From Adineta steineri (taxonomy: Eukaryota > Rotifera > Eurotatoria > Adinetida > Adinetidae): a DNA stretch of 64,000 bases. The stretch covers positions 1,800,977 through 1,864,976 of the forward strand of contig CAJNOI010000001.1 in assembly GCA_905250115.1 (NCBI GenBank), read 5' to 3'. The position numbers were made by a program, and so were the translations under genes. This document shows, piece by piece, positions 12,200-23,998 of the stretch. The notes under the pieces are model-generated. The model had not been told where the DNA came from. It saw only the letters and a program-made list of their open reading frames with translations, and did not search any database. Within the stretch, counting starts at the first letter, position 1. Each line of letters starts with the position of its first letter.

Positions 12200-13381
12200 A
12201 TGTCATCGCATTCTGCTGTAAAATTACTTGAACGTCGTCCTCGTAAACAAACAACAGCAGAAAAAATATCTTATGAGGGTGTCAAACCCACTATATTGAT
12301 ATATAATAGTGATACAGTAGAAACACCATTTTATACAGCCATTAAAGATATTCGAGCAATACGTAGCGATGAATGTTTATGGATTGATGTACCTGTTGTA
12401 AGGAATTTGTTTTTTAATTTATTTATTATTAAATAATAAAAATATTTTATATGTGTTTGTAGACTCAAGATAAAGCTTTATTAGCAGATATTAGTGAATG
12501 TTTTAAAATTCATTCATTAGTTGTAGAAGATATTGAAACAACTGAACAACGTACAAAACTAGATGTTTTTGAAGATGCTTTTTTTCTTGTGCTTAAATTA
12601 ATCTATCCTACACGTGGTACAGACGAAACTTCTATTGATCAAATTTGTTTTTATATGAAAAAAAATATTCTCATTACTTTTCAACAAAAACCACAAGCAA
12701 TTTTCGATGCAATCAAAAGTAACGTATAAGAAAAATTATTTTGAACAGTATCTATTTACATACAATAATTCTATAGATCGAATTTGTCAGAATAGAGGTC
12801 GAATACGAAAATCAAATATTGATAATCTATTTTATTCATTATTTGATACAATTGTTGAACAATATGTGGATGTATTAGATGGAGTTGGTATAAAAATTGA
12901 AGCACTTGAACGTAATTTAATGGAAAAATTATCACGTGATTCACTTGAAACAATCTATGAACTTAAACGTGAAATGCTTTTCTATCGTAGTTCAATAGTA
13001 CCATTAAAAGAAATTATAGTTAAATTACAAAAAGAAGAAGAAACACAAATTATTCAAGAAGGTACAATTATCTATTTAAAAGATTTATATGATCATGTTG
13101 TTCAAGTAAATGATACAATTGACGCATATCGTGAAATGCTTTCTTCATTTATTGATTTTTATATGATGTTAAATTCAAATGCAATGAATAAAGTCATGAA
13201 AACTTTAACTATTATTTCAACAATATTTATTCCATTAACATTTATTGTAGGTTTATATGGAATGAATTTTAAAAATATGCCTGAAATACATTGGAAATAT
13301 GGATATATAAGTGTTCTTATTTTTATGGTAACATTAACAATTATCATGTTAAGTTGTTTCAAAAAGAAAAAATGGTTTTAA
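12200..13381 (+). CDS. Bacterial-type CorA magnesium transporter, tandem copy 1
   Basis: Predicted magnesium (or cobalt/nickel) channel of the CorA family, acting as a pentamer in a membrane. Exons 12200-12397, 12463-12718 and 12777-13381 give 352 residues. The N-terminal cytosolic domain is followed by long helices (YELKREMLFYRSSIVPLKEI) and two C-terminal membrane segments. The signature YGMNFKNMPE lies between them, and the tail FKKKKWF resembles the basic tail of bacterial CorA. Animal MRS2 proteins have GMN but lack the MPE..WKYGY continuation seen here. Compared with copy 2 this gene lacks 41 codons near the N-terminus without loss of frame. A DNA element sits about 225 bp upstream of its ATG. 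Membrane of residence is unknown; no mitochondrial presequence is evident. Confidence 0.85.
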
Positions 13382-13819
13382 AATACGAAAAATTATATTT
13401 ATTCAAAAATTTCTGCTTTTTTCTCTTTGTGTAAAATATTTGATGCATGGCTTTTTTTTCAAATACTTTTTAATAATATAAACATTCTGCAAAAAAACAA
13501 GATAGTTTACATTGACAATAGGTTTTTGATTAAAATGAAAACAATAAGATCTACAATCTTATTTTCATTTTGTTCTCTACTCACAATTTAATAAATGATT
13601 CATCGCGATGTACTCAGATAGACAATTGTCTATATGAAGTTCTTTACAGAGAATATGACTTATCAGTTATTCTGATAATAATATCGTTTAAATATTTAGA
13701 ATAAAGAAAAGCATCATCCTTTTGTTTTTTTCTTGACAACTTGGATGTATGACAATTCTCAAGCTTTGCACTAAAAGGTAAAATTATATTTTATTGTGAA
13801 AGAGACAAACATTATTATC

Positions 13820-15112
13820 ATGTCATTGCATTCTGCTGTAAAATTACTCGAACATCGTCCTCGTAAACAAACAAAAGCAGAATATATACCTTATGAATAT
13901 ACTAAAGATGAAGACCAATTAAGAGAAAGATCACGTACAATAAATCGTCATGGTACTTCAATTAGTATTCCGCCTACACTTTTACGACAAGCTACCTGTG
14001 AACGAGCACCATCTTATGTAGGTGTCAAACCCACTATATTGATATATAATAGTGATACACTCGAAACACCACTTTATACAGCCATTAAAGATATTCGAGC
14101 AATACGTAGCGATGAATGTTTATGGATTGATGTGCCTGTTGTAAGGAATTTATTTATTATTAAATAATAAAAATATTTTTTATGTGTTTATAGACACAAG
14201 ATGAAGTTTTATTAACAAGTATTAGTGAACGTTTTAAAATTCATCCATTAGTTATAGCCGATATCGAAACAACTGAACAACGCACAAAATTAGATGTTTT
14301 TGAAGATGCTTTTTTTCTTGTTCTTAAATTAATCTATCCTACACGTGGTACAGATGAAACTTCTATTGATCAAATTTGTTTTTATATGAAAGAAAATATT
14401 CTCATTACTTTTCAACAAAAACCAAAAGAAATTTTCGATCCAATCAAAAGTAATGTATAAGAAAAAATATTTTGAACAGTATCTATTTATATACAATAGT
14501 TCTATAGATCGAATTTGTCAGAATAGAGGTCGAATACGAAAATCAAAAATTGATTATTTGTTTTATTCATTATTTGATACAATTGTTGAACGATATATGG
14601 ATGTATTAGATGGAGTTGGTATAAAAATTGAAGCAATTGAACATAATCTAATGGAAAAATTATCACGCGATACACTAGCGTCAATCTATGAACTTAAACG
14701 TGAAATGCTTTTTTTCCGTGGTTCAATAGTGCCATTAAAAGAAATTATAATTAAATTACAAAAAGAAGAAGAAACACAAATCATCCAAGAGGGTACAATT
14801 ATTTATCTGAAAGATTTATATGATCATGTTGTTCAAGTTAATGATACAATTGATGCATATCGTGAAATGCTTGCTTCGTTTATTGATTTTTATATGATGA
14901 TAAATTCAAATGGAATGAATGAAGTTATGAAAACTTTAACTATTATTTCAACAATATTTATTCCATTAACATTTATAGTAGGTGTATATGGAATGAATTT
15001 TGATAATATGCCTGAAATACATTGGAAATATGGATATATGGGTGTACTTGTTTGTATGGTAACATTAACAATTATTATGTTAAGTTGTTTTAAAAAGAAG
15101 AAATGGTTTTAA
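13820..15112 (+). CDS. Bacterial-type CorA magnesium transporter, tandem copy 2
   Basis: Exons 13820-14140, 14194-14449 and 14508-15112 give 393 residues. Exons 2 and 3 have exactly the lengths seen in the other two copies (256 and 605 nt). The protein has the CorA N-terminal domain, the long stalk helix and two membrane segments with YGMNFDNMPE in the loop. The N-terminal segment YTKDEDQLRERS to CERAPSYV is missing from copy 1 and is replaced by different sequence in copy 3. It is basic, Ser/Thr-rich and probably disordered, so it may be regulatory. The 5' flank matches copy 1 but carries no inserted element, so it represents the pre-insertion state. Confidence 0.85.
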
Positions 15113-15557
15113 AATACGAAAAATTATATTTATTCAAAAATTTGATTTTTTCTCTCTTTTTGTAAAAAATTTGATATATATTACTTTTTTCGAATACTTT
15201 TTATAATATAAACATTGTACAAAAAACAAGATAGTTTACATCAGATACTCTCTCCATGTTGTGTTTTATTCGAATGAATAACGAAAAACTAGATATGACG
15301 TGAAAGAATGTGTGAAGGCATATGAAGATATGACTGTAACAACTTGCATGATCTCTATGATGAAATTAAATTTCTTATATTTAGATTGTATCTCTCATGG
15401 AATAGAAAAATTACTAATATCACCTGAATGTTTTATCTATTATCAGCTAGTTGAAAAACATAATAGTTTTGAGTACAAAAACAAAGAATGTCGTTTTTTC
15501 TTTCTTTTCTTTTGTCTACAACCCATTTGTTTACTATTTTGTCGTTTTGAAAGTAGC

Positions 15558-16835
15558 ATGTCATCTTCTTCTCGAGAACCTAACTTAGTTATTTTAAAAG
15601 GAATTCGTCCTTTATTATCATGGGATAGTGAATTCTTAATAAATGAAGATAAAGTACGATATAGAACATGTTCATCTATTCATCGCAATACATCTAGTTA
15701 TCATATGTCCATATCTGAACCAGAAATTCGAGAATTAGAAACATTTATACCTGTTTCGCCAACAGTATTTATTTATAACAAAGATAGTGTTGTAGAAAAT
15801 TCCTATGCATCCATTGAAGATATTCCAGCAATAAAAAATGATGAATGTTTATGGATTGATGTTATTGGTGTAAATAAATAATTCTAATTATAAATAATAA
15901 ATATCTATATTTATAGGTACAAAATGAAGTCTTATTATCAAGTATTAGTCGACGATTTAAAATTCATTCATTAGTTATAGCCGATATTGCAACAAATGAT
16001 CAACGTACGAAATTAGATGTTTTTGAAGATGCTTTATTTCTTATTATTAAATTAATTAATTCTAATCGTGATACACAACAAATATCTATTGAACAGATCA
16101 GTTTTTATATGAAAGAAAATATATTAATAACATTTCAAGAAAAATCATCAGATATATTTGATTCAATTAAAAGTAAAGTAATAAGAACTATTGAGATATA
16201 TATATCGTTATACAATCTATACTTATTTAGATAAAATTCGTCTAGATAAAGGTCGTACTAGAAAATCAAAAATTGATTATTTATTCTATTCATTAGTTGA
16301 TAAAGTCGTTGATCAATATATGGATGTATTAGATGGAGTCGGTAGAAAAATTGAAGCAATTGAACGTAATCTAATGGAAAAATTATCACGCGATACACTA
16401 GCGTCAATCTATGAACTTAAACGTGAAATGCTTTTCTATCGTGGTTCAATAGTACCTCTAAAAGAAATTATAATTAAATTACAAAAAGAAGAAGAAACAC
16501 AAATTATTCAAGAAGGTACAATTATCTATTTAAAAGATTTATATGATCATGTTGTTCAAGTTAATGATACAATTGATGTATATCGTGAAATGCTTGCTTC
16601 ATTTATTAGTTTTTTTATGATGTTAAATTCAAATGGAATGAATCAAGTTGTTAAAACTTTGACTATTATTTCAACAGTATTTATTCCATTGACATTTATA
16701 GTAGGTGTATATGGAATGAATTTTGATAATATGCCTGAATTACATTGGGAGTATGGATATTTTATGGTTCTTTTTGGTATGGCAGTATTGACACTTATTA
16801 TGTTTTGTGTTTTTAAAAGAAAAAAATGGTTTTGA
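15558..16835 (+). CDS. Bacterial-type CorA magnesium transporter, tandem copy 3 (oldest)
   Basis: Exons 15558-15869, 15917-16172 and 16231-16835. Exon 1 is strongly diverged from copies 1 and 2 (for example SSSSREPNLVILKGIRPLLS at the start), with similarity returning only near IKNDECLWIDV. Exon 3 is nearly identical to the other copies and keeps YGMNFDNMPE, both membrane helices and the basic FKRKKWF tail. An open frame continues 86 codons upstream of the chosen ATG, but that part is hydrophobic and low-complexity and probably 5' UTR. The contrast between old exon 1 and young exon 3 suggests gene conversion among the copies. Confidence 0.83.
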
Positions 16836-17380
16836 TATAAAACAGAAAACAATATATTTTTATCATGTATTAATTATTACGAAAACTTTGTTTTTTGTAC
16901 ATTTAAAAAAAAAATAGTTGAGTAAATAGTTTTCTATTGACATTTACTCGAAAGTATAGAAAATAAATAAAAAAATTTATATAGATCAATAGATAGATAA
17001 TCAATGTATCATACGTCTGAATCATTATATTAAACAATCATCAGTCGAGGCATTCTTTTTCTAAAAATATAACATAATCATCTCGAATATGAATTAATAA
17101 TAAAGTTTTAATAGAACATTATGTAAACATAACTTACAGTAATTGCTATGTATAAAATGTCTAATGAAATGTTTTGACTTTATCATAAAAAGACATAATT
17201 CTCTAGATTAAATATTATCTAGCAGTATATTTATTTTAAATTGACTAATCACTGCAAATATTCATATATGATTAAAATAAAACGACACAAAAGAACATGC
17301 AAAATACAAATCAATAAGGACATTTTTTTTCTAGATAATAATAATAATAATAATAATAGAGGTCAAATAGTCTGAATAGT
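16836..17380. other. Convergent intergenic region with ATA microsatellite
   Basis: AT-rich spacer between the 3' ends of corA copy 3 and the EF-hand gene. An (ATA)n tract of about eight units lies at 17335-17358. Nothing coding was seen. Confidence 0.6.
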
Positions 17381-18101
17381 TTAAAGAAAACATAGACAAC
17401 AATTTGATATATGGTTTGGATCATCCGTTTTGATATAATCAAAAAACATTTTTTTAGCTGTAGCTTCTTCAAGATGGTCACCTTTTGCAATTTGTGTAAA
17501 TGAGTTATCGGCTAGGTCTTTGTCAACACCAAAAAATTGACATGTTTTTACCCATTCATCTCGTGCTATATGACCATCATGATTAAGATCTAACATATTA
17601 AATGTTGTGTTGATTCTTTGTGTCAATTGTGGTAATAATTCAGGATTAGCACCTGGTTTACGTAATTCAATTGCTAGTTGTCGATGAAAATCAAGCCACT
17701 CTTCTATTTAATACATTAAATTTAAATAATTAACTTTTTCTTATTATTCAGTTTAAATCGAATTTACCTAATGTTACTTTTCCATCTTGATTGGCATCAG
17801 CTCGCATGATTTCTTGACAAAGAGCTTTTCGAGCAGTTGCATATTCTTCACGACGTTTATCATCACCTTGACCAACAAGTGTTGAAAGTTTATCAGCAAG
17901 AATTTCGAAATCAGCTGGAGTTATTTGACCATCTTTATCAATATCTTAAAACAAAAAACATTAGTATTTGAACAAAATAATCTATTCAATTACCATAGAG
18001 ATAAAAAAGACGTTTCATTTTTTCACTCCAAAATTCATTTAATTCGTTTGACTAAATAAAATGTATTGTAATAATATTAATTCATACATATATCTTACCA
18101 T
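17381..18101 (-). CDS. EF-hand calcium-binding protein, sarcoplasmic calcium-binding protein/calexcitin-like
   Basis: Small cytosolic calcium sensor or buffer. The first exon contributes only the ATG (18101-18099), which is followed at once by gtaagat. The next exon starts SNELNEFWSEKMKRLFYLYD. Three EF-hand loops are visible: DIDKDGQITPAD (Asp rather than Glu at position 12), DANQDGKVTLEE and DLNHDGHIARDE. The fourth hand (around GDHLEEATAKKMFFDY) lacks a canonical loop. Order, spacing and about 190-residue length fit the SCP/calexcitin group. The C-terminus NCCLCFL has a cysteine cluster that could be S-acylated, which would tie the protein to membranes; this is inference. Exon phases agree at every junction. 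Confidence 0.8.
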
Positions 18102-19590
18102 TTTTTATGTTCAATAATAGAAAAGAAAATTAGTCGAGAGGCTTGTATATTATCTAAAATTAAGAATATATTGTTCTTTGTTTTTATTAATACTTATTCT
18201 AACTGTTTGAAAAGATTAATGAATTATTAAAACACTAGTTAATGCAAAAAACTTCTTGTATTTTTTCTCATAAGTTTTTATCAGACTAACCTACAGAATA
18301 GATATTTATAAATTGCTTATATTCGACTACACAAACCCTTGACAAAAAAAATATTTTTGTAGAAATCAAACGAGATCCCGTATGGATTAGCAATCTATAG
18401 ACATTTACGAAGGAGAAAAGAAAAAAACAATTGTGTTTTCTACTTTCTCTCTTCGTTTTTTTTCTCTCTAGCTCTTATAATTAACATATACATATTTGGC
18501 ATTTCGATTAAGTTAATTAAGAGCTAATCTGCAAAAGTAATTTGCGTAAAAAATCAATTTTATTACAGATCATTTAAGAAAACACATCTTTTCAGAGATA
18601 TTTACTGTTATTATATTAAAGAAAATATTTTCATAGTTATATTACACATTAATTTTTTCATATGAATCCTAGATTATTAGTAAAGAAAAATAGTTGTTTA
18701 TTCGAATCAATCTAAATATATATTTACGTATGCTATTCATCATTAGTGTATAATATAAAAAATGATTGACTAAAACAGAAATGAGATCAATAAGATAACT
18801 AAATGGTTAATGCTGTCAAAAATGTTACATACGAATCGATTAGATTTATTTATTTTATAAAAATGTACCCAAACGAATAATTTCTCCTCTAAACATTATT
18901 AAAGATCTTTGTCAAACAGAATTAACCAAGGTTATCTAAAAGAGCAGGTATTTGTACGAATCAATTAGAAAAATTGTCTATCAAGGTCATTGGTAGAATT
19001 CCCTCTTCACTAAATATTCTGTTTTCATTCTTACATGTTTCGAAATTATGTATTTTTTTGTCACGTAATTCACTTGATAATTGACAGATAAATATGCATT
19101 AAAAAGGAAATATACTCATCACATAATTATAAATGATTGATGGAATTTCTTTACAATTTTATATTTTTATTTTCGGACGAATATTTTGTTGTTTTTCTAT
19201 TAGGTTATATATGCATGAATTGTAAATTAACCATTAAATATCAGTAAGAATTGCTTCTAGACAGCAACATATTTTAAATAGCATAAAAGGCTACGTTCTA
19301 TTTTTATACAATAGAGATTAGACGGCAAATATCAGTCTGACTTCTTACCGCTGTTTATCTCCAGAAATAATTATAATTATAGCACCCTTTTCTATACCAA
19401 CGAAAACAACCATATTTTTTGTTTTTGATGTCTAAACATTGCAATATTTGAAAAAAGAAATCATAATTAAAGATAATCTATTTCAATGATTATTACACTT
19501 ATATGATAATTGTTTTTTATTTAGACAAGAAAAAATGAATATGTGTTTGTTAGATAGATATTTACACACAGACACAATATATAGAGTTAA
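18102..19590. other. Intergenic region, no gene recognised
   Basis: About 1.5 kb of AT-rich DNA between the 5' end of the EF-hand gene and the 3' end of SSRP1. It should contain the EF-hand promoter. In particular, I looked here for an HMG-box exon that could extend SSRP1 and saw none. Confidence 0.5.
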
Positions 19591-21968
19591 TTAATCTGAA
19601 TCATCTTCAACTTCTTCTTTGCTTTTAGGTGCTTTCTTTTTTGGTGATTCTTTTGGTTTGGATTTTTTCTTTGAATCATCAGTTTTCTTTTTTGAACTAG
19701 TTGCAGATGATTCAGTTTTTTTGCGTTTTTTCGGTGATGATGGACTTTTATTTCCATCTTCATCCTCATCTTCAGTTGAATTTATTGAAGCATTACTATC
19801 ATATTCAAGTGCATCTTCATCTTCTTCACCACCTGAAAAAAATATTTATTTTATTTTAATAAAATAGAACAATCAAAAATATTTTTGTACCTTGAAAATC
19901 TTCATCATCTTCTTCATCATCACTTTCTTCCTATTAAATTAATAAGAAATCAATTATTTTATTTGAAATATATATATGTTCAACTTACATCGTCATCTTC
20001 TCGTTCTTGACCTTCATTTTGTACATGTTCGAGATAAATATCACGATCTTTAACTTTATCCACAGCATAATTAACTTTTTTATCCTAGACAAAAAAAAAA
20101 GAAAGCGAAATAAATATTCTTCTATTCAATAAATTTCATTTTTAAATTACCCAATTACTAGCAGCATGAATACGAAGATCTTTTGAACTAAGAAAATCAG
20201 ACATTGGCTTAGCTTCTTCTCTAAAAACAAAAGAAAATAAAATAAAATTCTTTTTTCTTATTTCGAAAAAAAATTTATTTACTTTTCAATATTACTAAAT
20301 ACTTGTGATCCACCACTTTTTAATTGAATTTCAAAATCAAATGTACGACCTGTAGCTGTATTAGATCGATTAAAACCACATGAAGCAACATCATCATGAT
20401 GAATATATATTGGTGGTTTAGTTATATAAATAAAACCACGTTCAAGTGGATAAAGTAAACCAGCTGATGCTTTGTATGCACAACTAACACATTTTGCACC
20501 ACTTTTACTATTAAAATTAAGAATAGTATGCATATTGTATACCAAAAACTTCATTTCTTACCTGGTGAATGAACCAGGTACAGTAATACGTTGTTCAGTA
20601 ATAGCACGAAATAAACGTGATACAATATCATGATAAGGACCTTGCATTTCTTTTTGAAGATTACTACCATATTTTTCTTGAATGACTTCACTAAAATAAA
20701 TAAATATTGCATAGATAATAAAAAAAGCAATATGAAATATATATTTACGGTGATAATGAGATTTCAACTGATGTTTCTTCTTCTTTTTTAAAACCAAATA
20801 TAATATATTGATAACGTGTTTGACCATGTTTTACTGGTGGATCCAAACTAAGCTAAATAAAAATATTTCATATGTTTTTTTGAACTATAATTATAATGAG
20901 AGAAATTTCTTTCTAATTTATTTACCACAAAATACATTTGTCGATTATCTTTATGTGGAAGAAGAAAACCACGTGTAATTTGATTGTATGGAATTTTATA
21001 ATCATATGATTTTCCATGTAAATCAAAAAATCCTGGATAAAATCGTAATTCATGTCGACCACTAAAATATAAAAATATTTGATAATTTTCCAAGATTCGT
21101 CCTTCGCATACCGTGGTACAAGACAATTGATATCTGATAAACTACAAATAGCATCACCAGCTTTAGCTGTTAAGACAGCAGCACCTTTCATAACATTTTG
21201 ATGAAATTCCTAATGATTAAAAATCGATAAAAAAATTAATTTTTTTTTGTAATAAAATAATCATTACTTCAACTGCATCGCCATCAACATCGCCTTGTGG
21301 AACATAAAAACGAACTTCCATTAATGAAACTTTAACATCTTCAGCTTGATGAAATTGAAGTGTAACTTCATTTTTTCCTTTATTTGAATTTGAAACATTT
21401 TTTAATGGAATTTCAAATGCTTGTTTATGATCAACTTCAAATGTAAGATTACCGGCTATAATTAAGAAAATAATTATTTATTAGATCTTTTTGCTTTTGT
21501 TCGTTCTTACCTCCAAAATTTACTTTTCCCCAATTCCAACCATTTACTGCCATCTTTTGTGATTCAACATTTTTACCAAAATTAATTGTCATAAATTCTT
21601 TTAAACGTTCGATATCCTATTGAAAAAAAGAATTTATAAATAGATTTGATTTCTATAGGAAAAAAAATACGAACTGTATCTTTAAAACCATCATAACGAA
21701 GAGATGTATCATTTTTTGTAATAAATTTTAAACCATAACCACGTGAACGTTTCATCCATTTAATATTTTCAATTTCATCTTTGGTTAATGTTTCGACTTT
21801 ACCAGTTCGTATATTTTTAAAAACAATTGAATTTGATGTAAGTTTCAAACGTCCTGGATTCTATAAATAAACAATAATAATAATGCATGTTTTTTCATAG
21901 GAAATAAATACGCTTACAAGGACACCACGTATTTCTTCATAGACTTCATCGAACTCCATTGTAGACAT
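19591..21968 (-). CDS. SSRP1: FACT complex subunit SSRP1, lacking the HMG box
   Basis: Histone chaperone subunit that works with SPT16 to loosen and rebuild nucleosomes during transcription and replication. The start MSTMEFDEVYEEIRGVL and the first structured domain (KLTSNSIVFKNIRTGKVETL, RSRGYGLKFIT) are typical SSRP1/Pob3. They are followed by the dimerisation region, the tandem PH domains (IPYNQITRGFLLPHKDNRQM, RPLYPLERGF-like segments) and the middle domain. The C-terminus is acidic (EESDDEEDDEDF, GGEEDEDALEYDSN) and then Lys/Ser-rich (SPSSPKKRKK, SPKKKAPKSKEE), stopping at EVEDDSD. No HMG box follows, whereas most animal SSRP1 proteins have one after such a region. The layout therefore resembles yeast Pob3, which relies on a separate HMG protein. 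Confidence 0.88.
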
Positions 21969-23413
21969 TTCTCCTGTGAAATGAAAATAAATCTATCTAC
22001 AATAGAAAAAAAATGTATTCTTACTGTCGACTGCCTGTTCACTTCAGTTGCTAACTATTGAATGAAATAGATCTTATTCGGTCGAATATTCTTTCTTCTT
22101 TTTTTTGTAATACTTTGACACAAATCGCACATTTCATTGGATCAAAATTGCGCTCAGATTTTTAACCGTAAAACAAATTGAAAGAGGTCGCTCGATGCTA
22201 GTATAGTATTAAATACACAAAACATATCATTAGAAAAAGTATTTCAAACAAGCTGTAATTTAGATTCATAATCATTAGTTACGACAAATGCCATCAATAA
22301 TCATGTATGAATGATAAATTTCGAGACCTTCTTAAAAGTTAGTTTTTTCACTGCAAAATCAGGTAAAGATTAATTTCTAAACTATCCTAAATTTATTACA
22401 AATGCAAAATATTTGATTGAAACTCAATATTGTCTTTACTTCCTTGTTTAATCAGTAAATAAAAAATTTCATCTTTTTTCTTTCGAAAACTATTTAGTTT
22501 ATTCAGTGAAAAAAAAACCATCAATACATAACAAGTAATTATATTGACGTAATTCAGCAATTATTATTCATGAAATATTTTAAGAATCGAACCAATCAAT
22601 ACAATGATTTTCGGAATTATAAAGGATTATTTTAATGAGTTATTTTTATACAATAACATTTCTTTTCATCTGATCAGATTAATAAATAATGACAAGAGAT
22701 ATTCTAAAATAATATTAAATCTTTAGATTATTCCGAACGAAACATTCATTATATTCTCTATCCTATTAATATCTTCAAATTTCATTGATGATTTTATGTG
22801 GTGATGCTTTCACATATGTTATTTTTATCACGAAAAAAATTTTATCATTAAATTGCTGACGTCTATCCCTAAAGTAATATGTCATTGACGTCATCACAGA
22901 AAAAAAAACGAAAGAGAATCCTATCTAATATCAGTTAGAGAGTGGTGCAGATAAATCGAAAGATAAATATTCTGTTATTTTTATTTAACTAACTTGTTAT
23001 ATATGCATCCGACATATATATAATTTGTGTTTTATAACATAAAATTATTTTTTCTCTTTGTTAAAAATTTTTTCTATTAATGCCATTAACTAGAATTACA
23101 ATAGAACTATTTTATTGGTAGTTCGATGACAAAAACAGGTAAAGTGACAGAACAAAGGAAGAAAAAACAACGAACATAGAACAGAACGATGTCTAAGTTC
23201 GATGACGTTTTATATAGAAATTTTGCTTTTCTTGTAGATGATTATGATACTTTAGAGAGTTTTTATATAAACTGATATTATATAGAAACGATTTCAGTCT
23301 CGACGGACACGCAAACTGTGTTGCTACTTGGTAAATTAATACGAAAGAAAAGAGAAAAGAAAAGTAGGATTAATAAATATGTTTTCTTTTCTTTTTTCAT
23401 AGAAAAATTCATA
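21969..23413. promoter_or_regulatory. Divergent intergenic region between SSRP1 and a calmodulin-like gene
   Basis: 1.4 kb of AT-rich DNA separating two genes transcribed outward, with no coding signal. A splice acceptor ending ttttttcatag lies 11 bp before the ATG at 23414 and may accept a spliced leader or an untranslated first exon. Confidence 0.45.
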
Positions 23414-23998
23414 ATGTCTGAACAAACAATTAATATAACGCAATTACTTCATACATTTCAATTATTTGATAAAAATAAAGATGGTTGTATCAGTTCACTT
23501 GAGGTATGATATTTTCTAATGCATATATTTTACGCTTTTCTTTTCTTTTCTTTTTTTGTCAAGCTTCGATCAGCATGTCAACAATTACAAATGCCAATTG
23601 ATGAAAAACGAATGAAAGATTTATTTGTAAATCGTGAACATATAACATTTGATGAATTTTGTCGTATAATGCAAGATTTTGGTCATCATGCACATGATGC
23701 TTATTTAAATGAAACATTTCGTGCATTTGATAGAAATTCTGATGGATTTATAACGGCAAAAGAAATAAAAAAAACTATGAAAAATCTTGGCGAACCATTA
23801 ACTGATAAACAAGCAAAAGATATGCTTAAAACCGCAGATGCAAATGGTGATGGAAAATTATCTCTTGAAGAATTTCGTACTTTATTCAATCAAATTACTC
23901 AACATGCATCAACTCCACCAATATCCCCATCATCTTCATTACCAAATACTCCAAATAGAGGACGATTTTCAAATCCATTTCGACCACAAACTGAATAA
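23414..23998 (+). CDS. Calmodulin-like EF-hand protein
   Basis: Two exons joined at SLE/LRSACQQL (intron about 23504-23565). Loops: DKNKDGCISSLE (hand 1), a shortened, non-canonical hand 2 (FVNREHITFDEF), DRNSDGFITAKE (hand 3) and DANGDGKLSLEE (hand 4). Three canonical sites with a dead second hand in a calmodulin/troponin-C-like fold suggest a calcium sensor. The last 35 or so residues are Pro/Ser-rich (STPPISPSSSLPNTP) and extend beyond the calmodulin core. ATG 23414 was chosen because the upstream frame is a splice-acceptor-like pyrimidine tract. Confidence 0.8.

Larger units (their letters stand above)
11585..15245 (+). repeat. Recent tandem duplication carrying corA copies 1 and 2
   Basis: The stretch beginning acaataggtttttgattaaa at 11585 reappears at 13515, and both units end in a variant of acaagatagtttacat. 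Unit 1 is about 11585-13514 and unit 2 about 13515-15245. The units match closely in 5' flank, introns and 3' flank. They differ by the 296-bp element at 11680, a 14-bp indel near 12026 and a 123-bp coding indel. The third gene copy has unrelated flanks and is older. Confidence 0.85.

Noticed and set aside
13396-13514. Possible second element at the junction of the corA duplication units
   Set aside because: The sequence is ordinary 3' flank shared by both units; no inverted ends.
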